This document shows positions 52,568 to 61,672 of a DNA stretch of 64,000 bases, piece after piece. Origin of the DNA: Aestuarierythrobacter sp037968495 (GTDB lineage: Bacteria > Pseudomonadota > Alphaproteobacteria > Sphingomonadales > Sphingomonadaceae). The stretch is taken from positions 55,622 to 119,621 of the forward strand of contig JBBKVP010000043.1 of NCBI GenBank assembly GCA_037968495.1, in the 5' to 3' direction. How positions within the stretch are numbered: position 1 is the stretch's first letter; every line of letters starts with the position of its first letter. Under the pieces are notes generated by a model, which did no database searches, was not told the DNA's origin, and saw only the letters and a program-made list of their open reading frames with translations. The translations under genes were made by a program, and so were the position numbers.

Positions 52568-54057
52568 CCGAAGCTTTGGGCGGGGACAAGTCGCAGGAGG
52601 ACATCGCCGCTCTAGCCAAGGGCGGGCGCACTAACTTCTTTGGCTTCTTGTTGCGCTTGGCGGCACGCTTGCCATTTCTGTTTATCGCAGGACGGCTTTA
52701 CGGTGCCGATGCTCTTGGCCGCTTCGCTTCTGCCCTAGTTGTGGTGGAACTCGTTTCGCTCGTCTGTTCGATGGGCGAGAAGCGCGGCTTGGCGCAGCGT
52801 CTTTCTGAGGGCGAGGGTGCAAAAGGAGGAGAAGCCAGTCTGGTTGCAGACGGCATGCTGGTGGCATTCACCTTTGCCTGTTGCGCAGCTCTGTTCTTGT
52901 ATTTCGTCCCTGCACCGCTTTTCCCAAGCGGTGAATACACTGACATAGACCGGCTGATCGTCCTCGCCATCCCCGGCTATGCGCTGACGGAGATAGTCCT
53001 CGCTGCGCAAGCCTATAAATTCGACATCGGAACGACAGTGCGCGCCCGTGCGGTTGTGGAGCCATGGACGATTTCGATTATGGCCGGGGTTCTGTTCTAT
53101 CAAATCCCCGAAGCAGGTCTCTCGCTCGCCTATCTAGCGTCGATCTATGCCGGACTGGCGGTTGGCATGTGGTCTTTCCTGCGAACCTATGGCTTGCCGA
53201 AGGTCTGGAACCCGAGCCCTACACGGATCGTAAAGATGATCTGGCGCGCCTTCCCGCTGGCAGTTGCCGATGCAATCGAATGGGGGACGCGCCGCGTCGA
53301 CATTCTGATCCTCGGCTTCTTCGCCACGCCAGCAGCTGTCGGCATCTATTACGTGGCCCAGCAAGTCGCGAGCCTGCCGCAAAAGCTGAAGACAAGCTTC
53401 GAGCCTATTCTCGGCCCCGTGATCACCCGCAACCTCAAAGAAAAGAACCTCCCCGCGATTGCCGCGCAGGTCTGTCAGGTAGGTTTTTGGATTATCGCTG
53501 CTCAGGCCGGGATTGCACTCGCACTAGGCATTCCGGGTGAAGCTATCATGGGGCTTGTAGGACCAGGCTTTGTCGGAGGTACTGCCGCGCTTTCCTTCTT
53601 GCTTGCCGCAGAGGTCGTAGCCGCAACTGCCGTCGTTTCTGAAGCTGCGCTGGTTTATGTGGCAAGGCTCCGCAATTTGTGGATTTCGATTGGAACGATC
53701 ATTCTGCAAGCCAGCCTGACCTTCGGCGCGATGCTGCTGGTCGATGCTTACGGCCTTAGTGATCTCTACCGCGCAGCGGGCGCGGCGCTGTCGCTGATGA
53801 TAGCGCTTGGATTTGCATCACTGGTCAAGGCGTGGCTGCTGTCACGCATCCTTGGCTCCCGCGTTAACAATTGGCGCTGGGCACTGGTTTATGCGACCGC
53901 GCCTGCTGTGATTGTCGGATATCTCGCGACCTACTTGCCAGAGTGGGCGGAACTACTGATCGGTATTCCCGCCATATTGTTCACCTACGGCTGGGTGATC
54001 TGGCACCGGGGATTCGGGCCTGAAGACAGGGTTCTTTTCCGCAAAAGCGTAACCTGA
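52564..54057 (+). CDS. Polysaccharide/lipid-linked flippase (MOP/Wzx superfamily)
   Basis: A 497-residue protein with about 12-14 membrane helices and the layout of oligosaccharide flippases (F-F-G-F-L-L-R-L-A-A-R-L-P-F start, F-G...R-F-A-S near helix 2, and a V-A-Q-Q-V-A-S-L-P-Q-K cytoplasmic loop). Such proteins flip lipid-linked saccharides across the inner membrane. No glycosyltransferase genes are adjacent, so the substrate is unknown. Start is GTG at 52564 sharing bases with the gpsA stop (GTGA). Two short downstream sequences belong to a broken gene. Confidence 0.83.
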   Translation: MTEALGGDKSQEDIAALAKGGRTNFFGFLLRLAARLPFLFIAGRLYGADALGRFASALVVVELVSLVCSMGEKRGLAQRLSEGEGAKGGEASLVADGMLVAFTFACCAALFLYFVPAPLFPSGEYTDIDRLIVLAIPGYALTEIVLAAQAYKFDIGTTVRARAVVEPWTISIMAGVLFYQIPEAGLSLAYLASIYAGLAVGMWSFLRTYGLPKVWNPSPTRIVKMIWRAFPLAVADAIEWGTRRVDILILGFFATPAAVGIYYVAQQVASLPQKLKTSFEPILGPVITRNLKEKNLPAIAAQVCQVGFWIIAAQAGIALALGIPGEAIMGLVGPGFVGGTAALSFLLAAEVVAATAVVSEAALVYVARLRNLWISIGTIILQASLTFGAMLLVDAYGLSDLYRAAGAALSLMIALGFASLVKAWLLSRILGSRVNNWRWALVYATAPAVIVGYLATYLPEWAELLIGIPAILFTYGWVIWHRGFGPEDRVLFRKSVT

Positions 54058-54159
54058 ATTACGACAATCCCCTCGGCAACTCGTCGCCGATACAAGGCAT
54101 TCAGTCGCCGTTCACTGGCCGAAACCATGCTTTGGGACTGATCCTAATCGGGATTTGGG

Positions 54160-54806
54160 AGAAGCCGATTATCCGTATCGCCAATCACGGTTGCGGCAAT
54201 TACGCCTATATCGACACCATTCTCGAAGCGAAAAAGGTGTTGGGCGATGAAATGCAGTCCACTCTCTTCACCATCGCCAAAGACGTGAAAATCTAGGTCG
54301 AGTTCAATCCTGCAGTGGTCAGCCAATACCGCCTTGTCGGCTGCGAAAACAGAATCTTGCGTGAAGAAGATTTCGCCAATGACAAGGTTGATGCAGGCGA
54401 CATCGGTGCTGGGCATCAGGTCACTGCGATTTACGAAATAGTTCCGACCGGCACAAAGGGTTGGATTTCGCCGCGCCGCCATGAGGATAAGCCGTCAGAA
54501 ACTGCAATCGGCAAGGCCAGCGAGGCGGCGCATGTCAAACTGCGTTACAAACTGCCGGATGGCGACAAGTCTATGCTGATTGAATGCCTTGTGCCTAGTG
54601 CTGCTCTGTCGACACGCCGGGCTCAGCAGGGCGATTTTGCCTTTGCAGCAGCCGTTGCAGCCTATGGCCAGAAATTGCGTGCCATCCCGCCAATGGGTGA
54701 CTTCGGATTTGGCGATATCGAGAAGCTCGCCGGCACGCAGGATGATTACTGGCGTCAGGAATTCATCCGCCTAGCGGCTGTCGCTGGCAGCATGGAACGC
54801 AACTAA
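54160..54806 (+). pseudogene. Remnant of a YfbK-like vWA-domain protein gene
   Basis: One frame reads through the end of a YfbK-type protein: I-A-N-H-G-C-G-N-Y-A-Y-I-D-T, then T-L-F-T-I-A-K-D-V-K-I and a TAG (54294-54296), then V-E-F-N-P-A-V-V-S-Q-Y-R-L and the DUF3520 C-terminal domain to 54806. In homologues the TAG position is a glutamine (K-I-Q-V-E-F), so one base change makes the stop. Upstream of about 54160 no vWA sequence can be followed, so the 5' two-thirds are lost. A GTG at 54315 could start a 163-residue fragment, but this is unlikely to be functional. Confidence 0.75.
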
Positions 54807-54830
54807 TACTGCCTTCGGGGGAATAAGCGT

Positions 54831-54861
54831 CGGGGATCAAGGGTTATCAGCCCTTTTCCCC
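54831..54861. other. Stem-loop between the YfbK remnant and the OmpA-type gene
   Basis: CGGGG-ATCA-AGGG pairs with CCCT-TTT-CCCCG around TTATCAG. The stem is broken by short unpaired parts and there is no T-tract after it. It may be a weak terminator of the old gene or a leader element of the next; both are guesses. Confidence 0.3.
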
Positions 54862-54887
54862 GGCGCGCTCCATGCTAAAGGCGGGAA

Positions 54888-55628
54888 ATGAAAGTTCGTC
54901 CGCCCTTTGCCATCGGTATCGGTGCCTTGCTGACCGCGATAATCGCGATTGTCGGCGGTGCCCGCAGCGATGATGAACTAGCTGCCAAGCTTGCGGCGAA
55001 CGCTCAGCAGACCATAAATCAGGCAGGCGGCGAAGGCATTACCGCGAGGTTCTCATCCCTGAATGGCTGGCCATCGCGCCACGCAGTTCTATCCGGCGCA
55101 GAAAATATTGACGACGCAAAGCGTGCTGAAATCGCGCAGTCTGTAAGCCGCCTACCTGGTGTTGGCGGTGTATTCTGGGCTGATGGCACGATGATTGCCG
55201 AGCGCGGGGAACGAGAAGTGGCTCCGCTGCACTGTCAGGATGATATCGAAGCCATTTTGGGATCACGGACAATCCGCTTCGAAGAATCTTCTGCCAAAAT
55301 GGATCCTGCGAGTTACGAAGTGATCGAAGAAGTCGCGCTCGCCTTGCGACCTTGTCTGGGCGCAGTGATTGCCATTATTGGGCACACCGATGCTTCCGGC
55401 GATGAAGCGGCAAATATCGCCCTATCGCGCCAGCGGGCTCAGGCGGTTCGCCAGACATTAGTTGATTTGCAACTACCTGCCGAGGGACTTAGGGCGAGCG
55501 GTGTTGGGTCAAGTGTGCCGGTCGAAGGTCTTGCGGACAATGACCCTGCCAATCGGCGTATCGAGTTTTCCGTGATTGCCACGGTCCCGCTTGTCCCCAC
55601 TCCCGTCGACACGCCGGGTGCCCGCTAA
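54888..55628 (+). CDS. OmpA-family protein with BON-like N-terminal part
   Basis: A 246-residue protein. One N-terminal hydrophobic segment (about 7-23) is followed by a periplasmic region resembling a BON domain (about 30-105) and an OmpA/MotB-like domain (about 120-225) with I-I-G-H-T-D-A-S-G and L-S-R-Q-R-A-Q-A-V and N-R-R-I-E-F, the peptidoglycan-binding pattern. It should link envelope and cell wall. The tail is Pro/Thr-rich. It is followed at once by a 31-residue membrane miniprotein and a helix-hairpin-helix protein. Confidence 0.85.
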   Translation: MKVRPPFAIGIGALLTAIIAIVGGARSDDELAAKLAANAQQTINQAGGEGITARFSSLNGWPSRHAVLSGAENIDDAKRAEIAQSVSRLPGVGGVFWADGTMIAERGEREVAPLHCQDDIEAILGSRTIRFEESSAKMDPASYEVIEEVALALRPCLGAVIAIIGHTDASGDEAANIALSRQRAQAVRQTLVDLQLPAEGLRASGVGSSVPVEGLADNDPANRRIEFSVIATVPLVPTPVDTPGAR

Positions 55629-55629
55629 T

Positions 55630-55725
55630 ATGGCAATCTGGGGCGAATTGATGGTGCTGTTGCTGCTGACATACGTAGTCGGCTTAGGAATAGGCTGGGC
55701 GATATGGGGCAGAAACCCATCCTGA
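55630..55725 (+). CDS. 31-residue single-helix membrane miniprotein
   Basis: A short frame placed between the OmpA-type gene (stop two bases before) and the next gene (16 bases after). The product is M-A-I-W-G-E-L-M-V-L-L-L-L-T-Y-V-V and a second G/W-rich half, ending G-R-N-P-S: one membrane helix of about 22 residues with a G-x-G-I-G pattern. Its tight fit in the run argues that it is real. Too short for a homology call by eye; function unknown, perhaps a partner of the OmpA or the following membrane protein. Confidence 0.55.
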   Translation: MAIWGELMVLLLLTYVVGLGIGWAIWGRNPS

Positions 55726-55741
55726 AATGGAGCACGTAAAT

Positions 55742-56308
55742 ATGACCGAATTGGTTCAGGCCAACTGGCCGCTTTTCGTAATTGCATTGCTGATCGGCAT
55801 TGCGGTTGCATGGTATATCTTCGTCGCCGCGCGCCGAACGCGTGTGGAAACCGACAAACGTGATGTGCTGGACGAGGATGCCGCACCAGCCGCGCGCAAT
55901 CAGGCGCTGATTGATGCGGCACCGGCGGCTGCTTCGATAGTACCAACCGCTGGCGTTGGAGCGGCAGGGGCGGCTGTTTCCGCAGTCGTGCAAGAACAGA
56001 CTGCAAAGGTGGATGCCATTACGGCACCTAACCCTTCGCCAGCGCCCGACCCTACGCCATCCGCACCCCAAACTGACGACCTCGCGCGCATCAAGGGCGT
56101 TGGCCCGAAACTGCGCACGATGCTCGGCGACATGGGCGTGTCCACAGTCGCGCAAATTGCCGCGTGGAGCGACGCCGATATCGAGCGCGTTGATTCCCAG
56201 CTCGGCAAGTTCACAGGCCGCATCCGGCGCGATCAATGGGTCGAGCAGGCCAAGCTGATAGAAGCTGGCGACTCCTCCGCTTATCAGGCGAAATTTGGCA
56301 AGGGGTGA
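55742..56308 (+). CDS. Membrane-anchored helix-hairpin-helix protein
   Basis: A 188-residue protein with one membrane helix (about 10-30), an Ala/Pro/Asp-rich linker to about 108 and a C-terminal domain opening with D-D-L-A-R-I-K-G-V-G-P-K-L-R-T-M-L and later G-R-I-R-R-D-Q-W-V-E-Q-A-K. This domain is the helix-hairpin-helix-like region also found fused to NADH dehydrogenase subunits in alphaproteobacteria. Function unknown; it may bind DNA or another protein at the membrane. The ATG at 55742 is preferred to one five codons earlier because a GGAG site fits it. Follows the 31-residue gene. Confidence 0.78.
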   Translation: MTELVQANWPLFVIALLIGIAVAWYIFVAARRTRVETDKRDVLDEDAAPAARNQALIDAAPAAASIVPTAGVGAAGAAVSAVVQEQTAKVDAITAPNPSPAPDPTPSAPQTDDLARIKGVGPKLRTMLGDMGVSTVAQIAAWSDADIERVDSQLGKFTGRIRRDQWVEQAKLIEAGDSSAYQAKFGKG

Positions 56309-56401
56309 TCGCCGCCCCGATAGCGCCCCGCCTTTGGTCCGCCTTGGCAAGTATCCGCTCCGCCGCTAGAGCGGCATCAACACAATCCAAGGACTGACAA
56401 C

Positions 56402-57586
56402 ATGGCCGGAATGGCACCTTTCGACTGGGCTGATCCTTTCGATCTCGAAACCCAGCTTACCGAAGAAGAACGCATGGTACGCGACGCCGCGCACGGTTTC
56501 GCCCAATCCGAATTACAGCCGCGTGTGCAAGCCGCCTATCGCGGCGAAGTGGATGCACCTGAACTGTTCCCGATGATGGGTCAAGCTGGCCTGCTTGGCG
56601 TCACAGTCCAGGAAGAATATGGCGGAGCCGGCGCGAGCTATGTCGCTTACGGTCTCGTCGCGCGTGAGATCGAACGGGTTGATTCGGGTTACCGCTCGAT
56701 GGCGTCGGTTCAGTCCAGTCTCGTTATGTATCCCATTCAGGCCTATGGTAGCGAAGAACAGCGCAAGAAGTACCTTCCTGGCCTTGCATCTGGAGAGCTG
56801 ATCGGCTGTTTCGGTCTGACCGAACCCGACGCCGGAAGCGATCCCGGCGGCATGAAAACCTTCGCCAAGCAGGACGGTGACGGCTTTATCCTCAATGGCA
56901 CCAAGACTTGGATCAGCAACGCGCCCTTCGCAGATGTATTCATCGTTTGGGCCAAGTCCGAGGCACATGGCGGCGGCATTCGCGGTTTTGTGCTGGAAAA
57001 AGGCATGGCAGGCCTTTCCGCGCCCAAAATCGAGGGCAAACTGTCGCTTCGCGCATCGACCACCGGCATGATCGTGATGGAAGATGTAAAAGTTGGCGCT
57101 GATGCGCTGCTACCTGATGTGCAGGGCCTGAAAGGTCCATTCGGCTGTCTCAACCGCGCCCGTTACGGCATTAGTTGGGGCGCGATGGGTGCGGCTGAGT
57201 TCTGCCTTCATGCCGCGCGCCAATACGGGCTTGACCGTGCACAATTCGGCCGTCCGCTGGCGGCGACGCAGCTATTCCAGAAAAAGCTTGCCGATATGAT
57301 GAGCGATATCGCGCTGGGCCTGCAAGCATCGCTGCGTGTTGGCCGCTTGATGGACGAAGGCCGGTTCGCGCCGGACATGATCTCCATCGTCAAGCGCAAT
57401 AACGTAGGCAAGGCGCTCGATATCGCGCGCCACGCCCGCGACATGCATGGCGGCAACGGTATTTCCGACGAGTATCAGGTGATGCGCCATATGGTGAACC
57501 TCGAAACGGTAAACACCTATGAAGGTGCACATGATGTGCATGCACTGATCCTGGGCCGGGCCATTACGGGGATTTCGGCGTTCTAG
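56402..57586 (+). CDS. gcdH: Glutaryl-CoA dehydrogenase-type acyl-CoA dehydrogenase
   Basis: A 394-residue acyl-CoA dehydrogenase. The FAD-binding G-L-T-E-P-D-A-G-S-D and W-I-S-N-A-P region, the H-G-G-N-G-I-S-D-E-Y motif and the catalytic Glu (E374) in N-T-Y-E-G-A-H-D-V-H-A-L-I-L-G-R-A-I-T-G match glutaryl-CoA dehydrogenase. It converts glutaryl-CoA to crotonyl-CoA in lysine and tryptophan breakdown, passing electrons to ETF. It is preceded by a small hairpin (56355-56374) without a T-tract. It stands alone; the CoA transferase of the pathway is not beside it. Confidence 0.9.
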   Translation: MAGMAPFDWADPFDLETQLTEEERMVRDAAHGFAQSELQPRVQAAYRGEVDAPELFPMMGQAGLLGVTVQEEYGGAGASYVAYGLVAREIERVDSGYRSMASVQSSLVMYPIQAYGSEEQRKKYLPGLASGELIGCFGLTEPDAGSDPGGMKTFAKQDGDGFILNGTKTWISNAPFADVFIVWAKSEAHGGGIRGFVLEKGMAGLSAPKIEGKLSLRASTTGMIVMEDVKVGADALLPDVQGLKGPFGCLNRARYGISWGAMGAAEFCLHAARQYGLDRAQFGRPLAATQLFQKKLADMMSDIALGLQASLRVGRLMDEGRFAPDMISIVKRNNVGKALDIARHARDMHGGNGISDEYQVMRHMVNLETVNTYEGAHDVHALILGRAITGISAF

Positions 57587-57664
57587 TTTCGCAGGCGAAT
57601 TTCCTCTTGTGAGACTTGTGCCAGCGGCTAGGCTGCTTGCTAAGGTTTCGTGGGAGAGAATTCA

Positions 57665-59602
57665 GTGAGTGACGCCGTCTATCCGGTACCAGCAGAGTGG
57701 GCAGAAAACGCTCTAATTGACGCTGCCACTTACGAAGACAAGTACCGCCGCTCGCTTGAAGATACGGATGCTTTCTGGCGCGAAGAAGCGCAGCGGATCG
57801 ACTGGATAGAGCCCTTCGATACGGTGAAGGACACCAGCTTCGACGAGGCTGACTTTGGCATAAAATGGTTCACCGGCGGCAAGCTGAACATCTCCGCCAA
57901 TGCACTCGATCGCCATCTGGCGGAGCGCGGCGATACGATAGCGATCATCTGGGAGCCTGATGATCCATCACAGGCCGGACGCAAAATCACATACCGAGAA
58001 TTACACCGCGATGTCTGCCAGTTCGCCAATGCGCTGAAGGCCAAGGGCGTCGCAATAGGCGACCGTGTAACGATCTATCTACCAATGGTGCCTGAAGCCG
58101 CTGTCGCGATGCTCGCATGCGCTCGGATCGGAGCGGTGCATTCGGTCGTATTCGCTGGCTTCAGTCCCGACGCACTCGCTGGCCGGATTGAGGATTGCCA
58201 GTCAGACATCGTCATTACCGCCGACGAAGGGCTTCGCGGGGGTAAGCCAATTCCGCTTAAGGCAAACGTCGATGCGGCGCTTGAAAAGACGCCAGCCTCA
58301 ACCGTTATCATGCTCCGCCATACGGGCGCCGATGTTCCGATGATAGAAGGCCGCGATGCCGATTGGGCGGGGTTAGTTAGCGCGCAATCCACTGACTGTC
58401 CGCCCGAAGTCATGGATGCCGAAGACCCGCTGTTCATTCTCTACACCTCCGGCTCCACCGGAAAGCCCAAGGGCGTTCTGCACACCACCGGCGGCTATGC
58501 GGTCTGGACTGCCATGACCCATGAGGCGGTGTTCGATTACCGCCCAGGCCAAACCTACTGGTGCGCCGCTGATGTGGGCTGGGTCACTGGCCATTCCTAT
58601 GTCGTTTATGGCCCGCTGCTGAATGGCGCGACGCAGGTTATGTTTGAGGGCGTACCAAGCTACCCCAACTTCTCGCGTTTCTGGGACGTGATCGACAAGC
58701 ACAGTGTCGAGATCTTCTATGCCGCGCCGACCGCTTTGCGCGCCCTCATGCGCGAAGGCGACGAATTCGTCACAAGAACCAGCCGAAAGTCATTGCGTTT
58801 ACTCGGCTCCGTCGGCGAGCCGATAAACCCTGAAGCGTGGGAATGGTACCACCGCGTAGTCGGCGATCACCGCTGCCCGATTGTTGATACGTGGTGGCAG
58901 ACTGAAACCGGCGGAGCGATGATCACACCCCTGCCCGGCGCGACCGACCTCAAGCCTGGCAGCGCCAGCAAGCCGATGTTCGGCGTGCAGCCCGCTCTGG
59001 TCGATCCGGAAAGCGGCAAACTGCTCGAGGGTGCGGCATCAGGAGCGCTGGTGATCAAGGACAGCTGGCCCGGCCAAATGCGCACAGTGTACGGCGATCA
59101 TGAGCGGTTCTTCCAAACCTATTTCAGCACCTATCCCGGCTACTATTTCACCGGTGATGGCTGCCGCCGCGACGAGGACGGCTATTACTGGATCACAGGT
59201 CGGATCGATGATGTAATCAACGTATCAGGCCACCGCATGGGCACCGCCGAAGTCGAAAGCGCACTGGTCGAACACCCATCTGTTGCAGAGGCCGCAGTCG
59301 TCGGAATGCCGCATGATATCAAGGGGCAAGGCATCTACGCCTATGTCACCACAAACGCCGGTACCGAGAATAGCGACGAGCTTCGCTCCGAGTTGATCAA
59401 GTGGGTTCGCAAGGAAATCGGCCCTATTGCGACGCCTGATGTCGTACAATTTGCACCGGGTCTGCCCAAGACCCGCAGCGGCAAAATCATGCGCCGGATC
59501 CTGCGAAAAATTGCGGAGAATGAAGTCGATAATCTTGGCGACATCTCGACGCTTGCCGATCCTTCGGTGGTCGCTGATCTGGTAAAAAACAGGCCGGTTT
59601 AG
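57665..59602 (+). CDS. acs: Acetyl-CoA synthetase
   Basis: A 645-residue AMP-forming enzyme. It shows Y-T-S-G-S-T-G-K-P-K-G, the Y-x-P-V-P-A-E-W start, W-W-Q-T-E-T-G-G and the C-terminal L-P-K-T-R-S-G-K-I-M-R-R with the acetylatable lysine. It activates acetate to acetyl-CoA. The longer frame begins at a GTG at 57650; a GTG at 57665 with GGAGAG in front is preferred. No Pat-type acetyltransferase gene is adjacent to regulate the lysine. Confidence 0.96.
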   Translation: MSDAVYPVPAEWAENALIDAATYEDKYRRSLEDTDAFWREEAQRIDWIEPFDTVKDTSFDEADFGIKWFTGGKLNISANALDRHLAERGDTIAIIWEPDDPSQAGRKITYRELHRDVCQFANALKAKGVAIGDRVTIYLPMVPEAAVAMLACARIGAVHSVVFAGFSPDALAGRIEDCQSDIVITADEGLRGGKPIPLKANVDAALEKTPASTVIMLRHTGADVPMIEGRDADWAGLVSAQSTDCPPEVMDAEDPLFILYTSGSTGKPKGVLHTTGGYAVWTAMTHEAVFDYRPGQTYWCAADVGWVTGHSYVVYGPLLNGATQVMFEGVPSYPNFSRFWDVIDKHSVEIFYAAPTALRALMREGDEFVTRTSRKSLRLLGSVGEPINPEAWEWYHRVVGDHRCPIVDTWWQTETGGAMITPLPGATDLKPGSASKPMFGVQPALVDPESGKLLEGAASGALVIKDSWPGQMRTVYGDHERFFQTYFSTYPGYYFTGDGCRRDEDGYYWITGRIDDVINVSGHRMGTAEVESALVEHPSVAEAAVVGMPHDIKGQGIYAYVTTNAGTENSDELRSELIKWVRKEIGPIATPDVVQFAPGLPKTRSGKIMRRILRKIAENEVDNLGDISTLADPSVVADLVKNRPV

Positions 59603-59629
59603 ACTCGGTTATATCCCGCGATAACCTGA

Positions 59630-60850
59630 TTAACCCACCGCGCGCATCATTTCCGCGCACAGTATCGCGCCGTAGGTGCCTAGCGCATATCCAAGCACCG
59701 CGAGCAGCACCCCGACCGGTGCCAAGGCGGGATGGAATGCGCCCGCCACAACCGGTGCCGAAGCGGCGCCGCCAACGTTTGCCTTGCTGCCAACGGCAAC
59801 AAAGAAGAACGGTGCCTTGATCAACTTGGCCACCACTAACAACAGTGCGGAGTGGAACAGCATCCAGATCATCCCGACTGCCATAAACAGCGGCGCATCT
59901 CCGAGCTGGAAGATATCCATCTTGGTGCCGATCACCGCAACGAGCAGAAAAATGAACACGGTCCCGAATTTAGAAGCGCCAATGCCTTCAAGGCTTCGCG
60001 CCCTTGTGAAACTCGCGGTCAGGCCAATCGTTGTGGAAATCACGACTACCCAGAAGAAACCGCTCGCCAACACCGCATCGCTTGTTCCGAAGAGATTTTC
60101 GAAGAACGCCGACAAGAACCCAGCCAACAAATGTGACAGTCCGACCGCGGCAAAGGTCACGCCCATCAACAAGATCAAGTCATTCGAGCTAGGCGTGCGC
60201 TCCACTTGCGCTGAATAGTCCGCCATCGTGTCGCGCAGCCGGTCGATGGAGGAGCTATCGGCGCCGAGCCATTTGTCGATCTTCGTCGACATGCCCGCGC
60301 CATACAGCAGGAAAGCCATCCAGATATTCGCTACGACAATGTCCACCGCGACCATCGCGGCATAGCGCTCGGGATTATAGCCGTAGACTTCGAGCATGGC
60401 GGTCTGGTTTGCACCGCCGCCAATCCAACTGCCCGCCAGTGTGGCAAATCCTCGCCATGCGGCATTCTCGCCCTCACCCAGTATCGAGGGATCGATACTG
60501 GCCACGATCCAAAGCGCCAGCGGGCCGCCTAAAATGATGCCAATAGTGGCCGTGAAGAACATGATCAGCGCCTTGGGACCAAGGCCGATGATGCCCTTCA
60601 TGTCGATGCTAAGCGTCAGCAACACCAAAGCGGCAGGGAGGAAGTAATCCTTCGCCACATCCCATAGGCTGGATTCAGACGTGTCGATTACTCCGAAGCT
60701 AACCAGCAGCGATGGCAGCAAATAACACAGCAGGATAATCGGCACGAAGGTGAAGATGCGGTCCCATACCCCGCCCCGCTCGCGCAGGAAGAATAGCAGC
60801 CCAAGTATGGCTGCGAGAATGCCAAAAATTACGATGTCGCTGGAGATCAT
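59630..60850 (-). CDS. DUF819 family permease
   Basis: A 406-residue membrane protein with about eleven helices, of the DUF819 (YjcL-like) family. The W-I-G-G-G-A-N-Q-T-A-M and S-K-A-N-V-G-G-A-A-S-A-P-V-V-A stretches, repeated in each half, are the family marks; the two halves look like an inverted repeat. Substrate unknown. The ATG at 60850 (MISSDIVIF) is four bases after the stop of the preceding transporter gene and is chosen over 60874. It is convergent with acs. Confidence 0.85.
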   Translation of the reverse strand: MISSDIVIFGILAAILGLLFFLRERGGVWDRIFTFVPIILLCYLLPSLLVSFGVIDTSESSLWDVAKDYFLPAALVLLTLSIDMKGIIGLGPKALIMFFTATIGIILGGPLALWIVASIDPSILGEGENAAWRGFATLAGSWIGGGANQTAMLEVYGYNPERYAAMVAVDIVVANIWMAFLLYGAGMSTKIDKWLGADSSSIDRLRDTMADYSAQVERTPSSNDLILLMGVTFAAVGLSHLLAGFLSAFFENLFGTSDAVLASGFFWVVVISTTIGLTASFTRARSLEGIGASKFGTVFIFLLVAVIGTKMDIFQLGDAPLFMAVGMIWMLFHSALLLVVAKLIKAPFFFVAVGSKANVGGAASAPVVAGAFHPALAPVGVLLAVLGYALGTYGAILCAEMMRAVG

Positions 60851-60854
60851 TGCT

Positions 60855-61532
60855 TCAGCCGATCCGCTTTGCAAGCTTCACAAACAGCGCGATCAGGGGC
60901 GGTACGAAGATGAACGAAAGGACGACCTTTGCCAGCATCTGTCCAGCCAGTAGCGACCCAATCGGAAACTCGCCATAAAAGGCTAGAGTAACAAAGATCA
61001 GCGTGTCGATGGCTTGGCTGAGCGCAGAAGCTATTGCACCGCGCAGCATGATCGAAAACTGGCTGCTACCCTCTCCGCTTCCGCGCAACATTGAGAATAT
61101 TTTCACATTGAGCAAAAGCGAAACGCCGTAAGCCACTGGCCCTGCTGCCATAATACGCGGCGTCTGCGACAACACTGTTTCAAAGGCGAGGATATTTTCC
61201 GGCGGCATATTTGCCGATGGTGGCAGCATCAATACGATGGAAATCAGCAGTATCGAAACAGCTAGCGGAACAAAGCCCCAGAACACCAGCCGCTGCGCCA
61301 TCTTGTCGCCGTAGAGCTGGGCAACGGTGCTCGAAATGACGACCAGCATTAGGAAAGCGAAAATCCCCGCTTCCACCGCGAGCGGGCCGAGCGCGACTTG
61401 CTTAAAGCCCAACACACCGGCCACCACTGTCATCCCGCCATAAAGCAGGGCCAGCAGGAATAGTCCGCGTGGAAGAGGTTTGGAGTCGAGCGCAGCGGCG
61501 GATGAGGCGGAGGCGTTTGATGTATCGTCCAT
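60855..61532 (-). CDS. Queuosine precursor transporter (YhhQ/VUT type)
   Basis: A 225-residue membrane protein with six to seven helices; L-Y-G-G-M-T-V-V-A-G-V, the A-E-A-G-I-F-A-F motif and the S-Q-A-I-D-T-L-I-F-V-T stretch identify the DUF165/VUT family. E. coli YhhQ imports queuosine precursors. The N-terminal 35 residues of the longer frame (to 61637) are skipped because M-D-D-T-S-N at 61532 fits. A small hairpin with a following CTTTTG lies about 40 bases upstream (61564-61580) in the leader and could be an attenuator. Confidence 0.85.
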   Translation of the reverse strand: MDDTSNASASSAAALDSKPLPRGLFLLALLYGGMTVVAGVLGFKQVALGPLAVEAGIFAFLMLVVISSTVAQLYGDKMAQRLVFWGFVPLAVSILLISIVLMLPPSANMPPENILAFETVLSQTPRIMAAGPVAYGVSLLLNVKIFSMLRGSGEGSSQFSIMLRGAIASALSQAIDTLIFVTLAFYGEFPIGSLLAGQMLAKVVLSFIFVPPLIALFVKLAKRIG

Positions 61533-61672
61533 CTGCGGGTTGCTATTGCTAGCGAGCGCAAAAGGGAAGGCTTTGCCTCCGCACTTGTCCCCTTCTTTGG
61601 TTACGAGCCTGTTTGACGCCGCGCGCATCAGCGGCAAGGAATAGGCATCTGTTTCGCTGCGAGCGAGTATTC

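Noticed and set aside
59816..59830. TTGATCAAC as an Fnr site
   Set aside because: The two half sites overlap instead of being four bases apart; inside the DUF819 gene.
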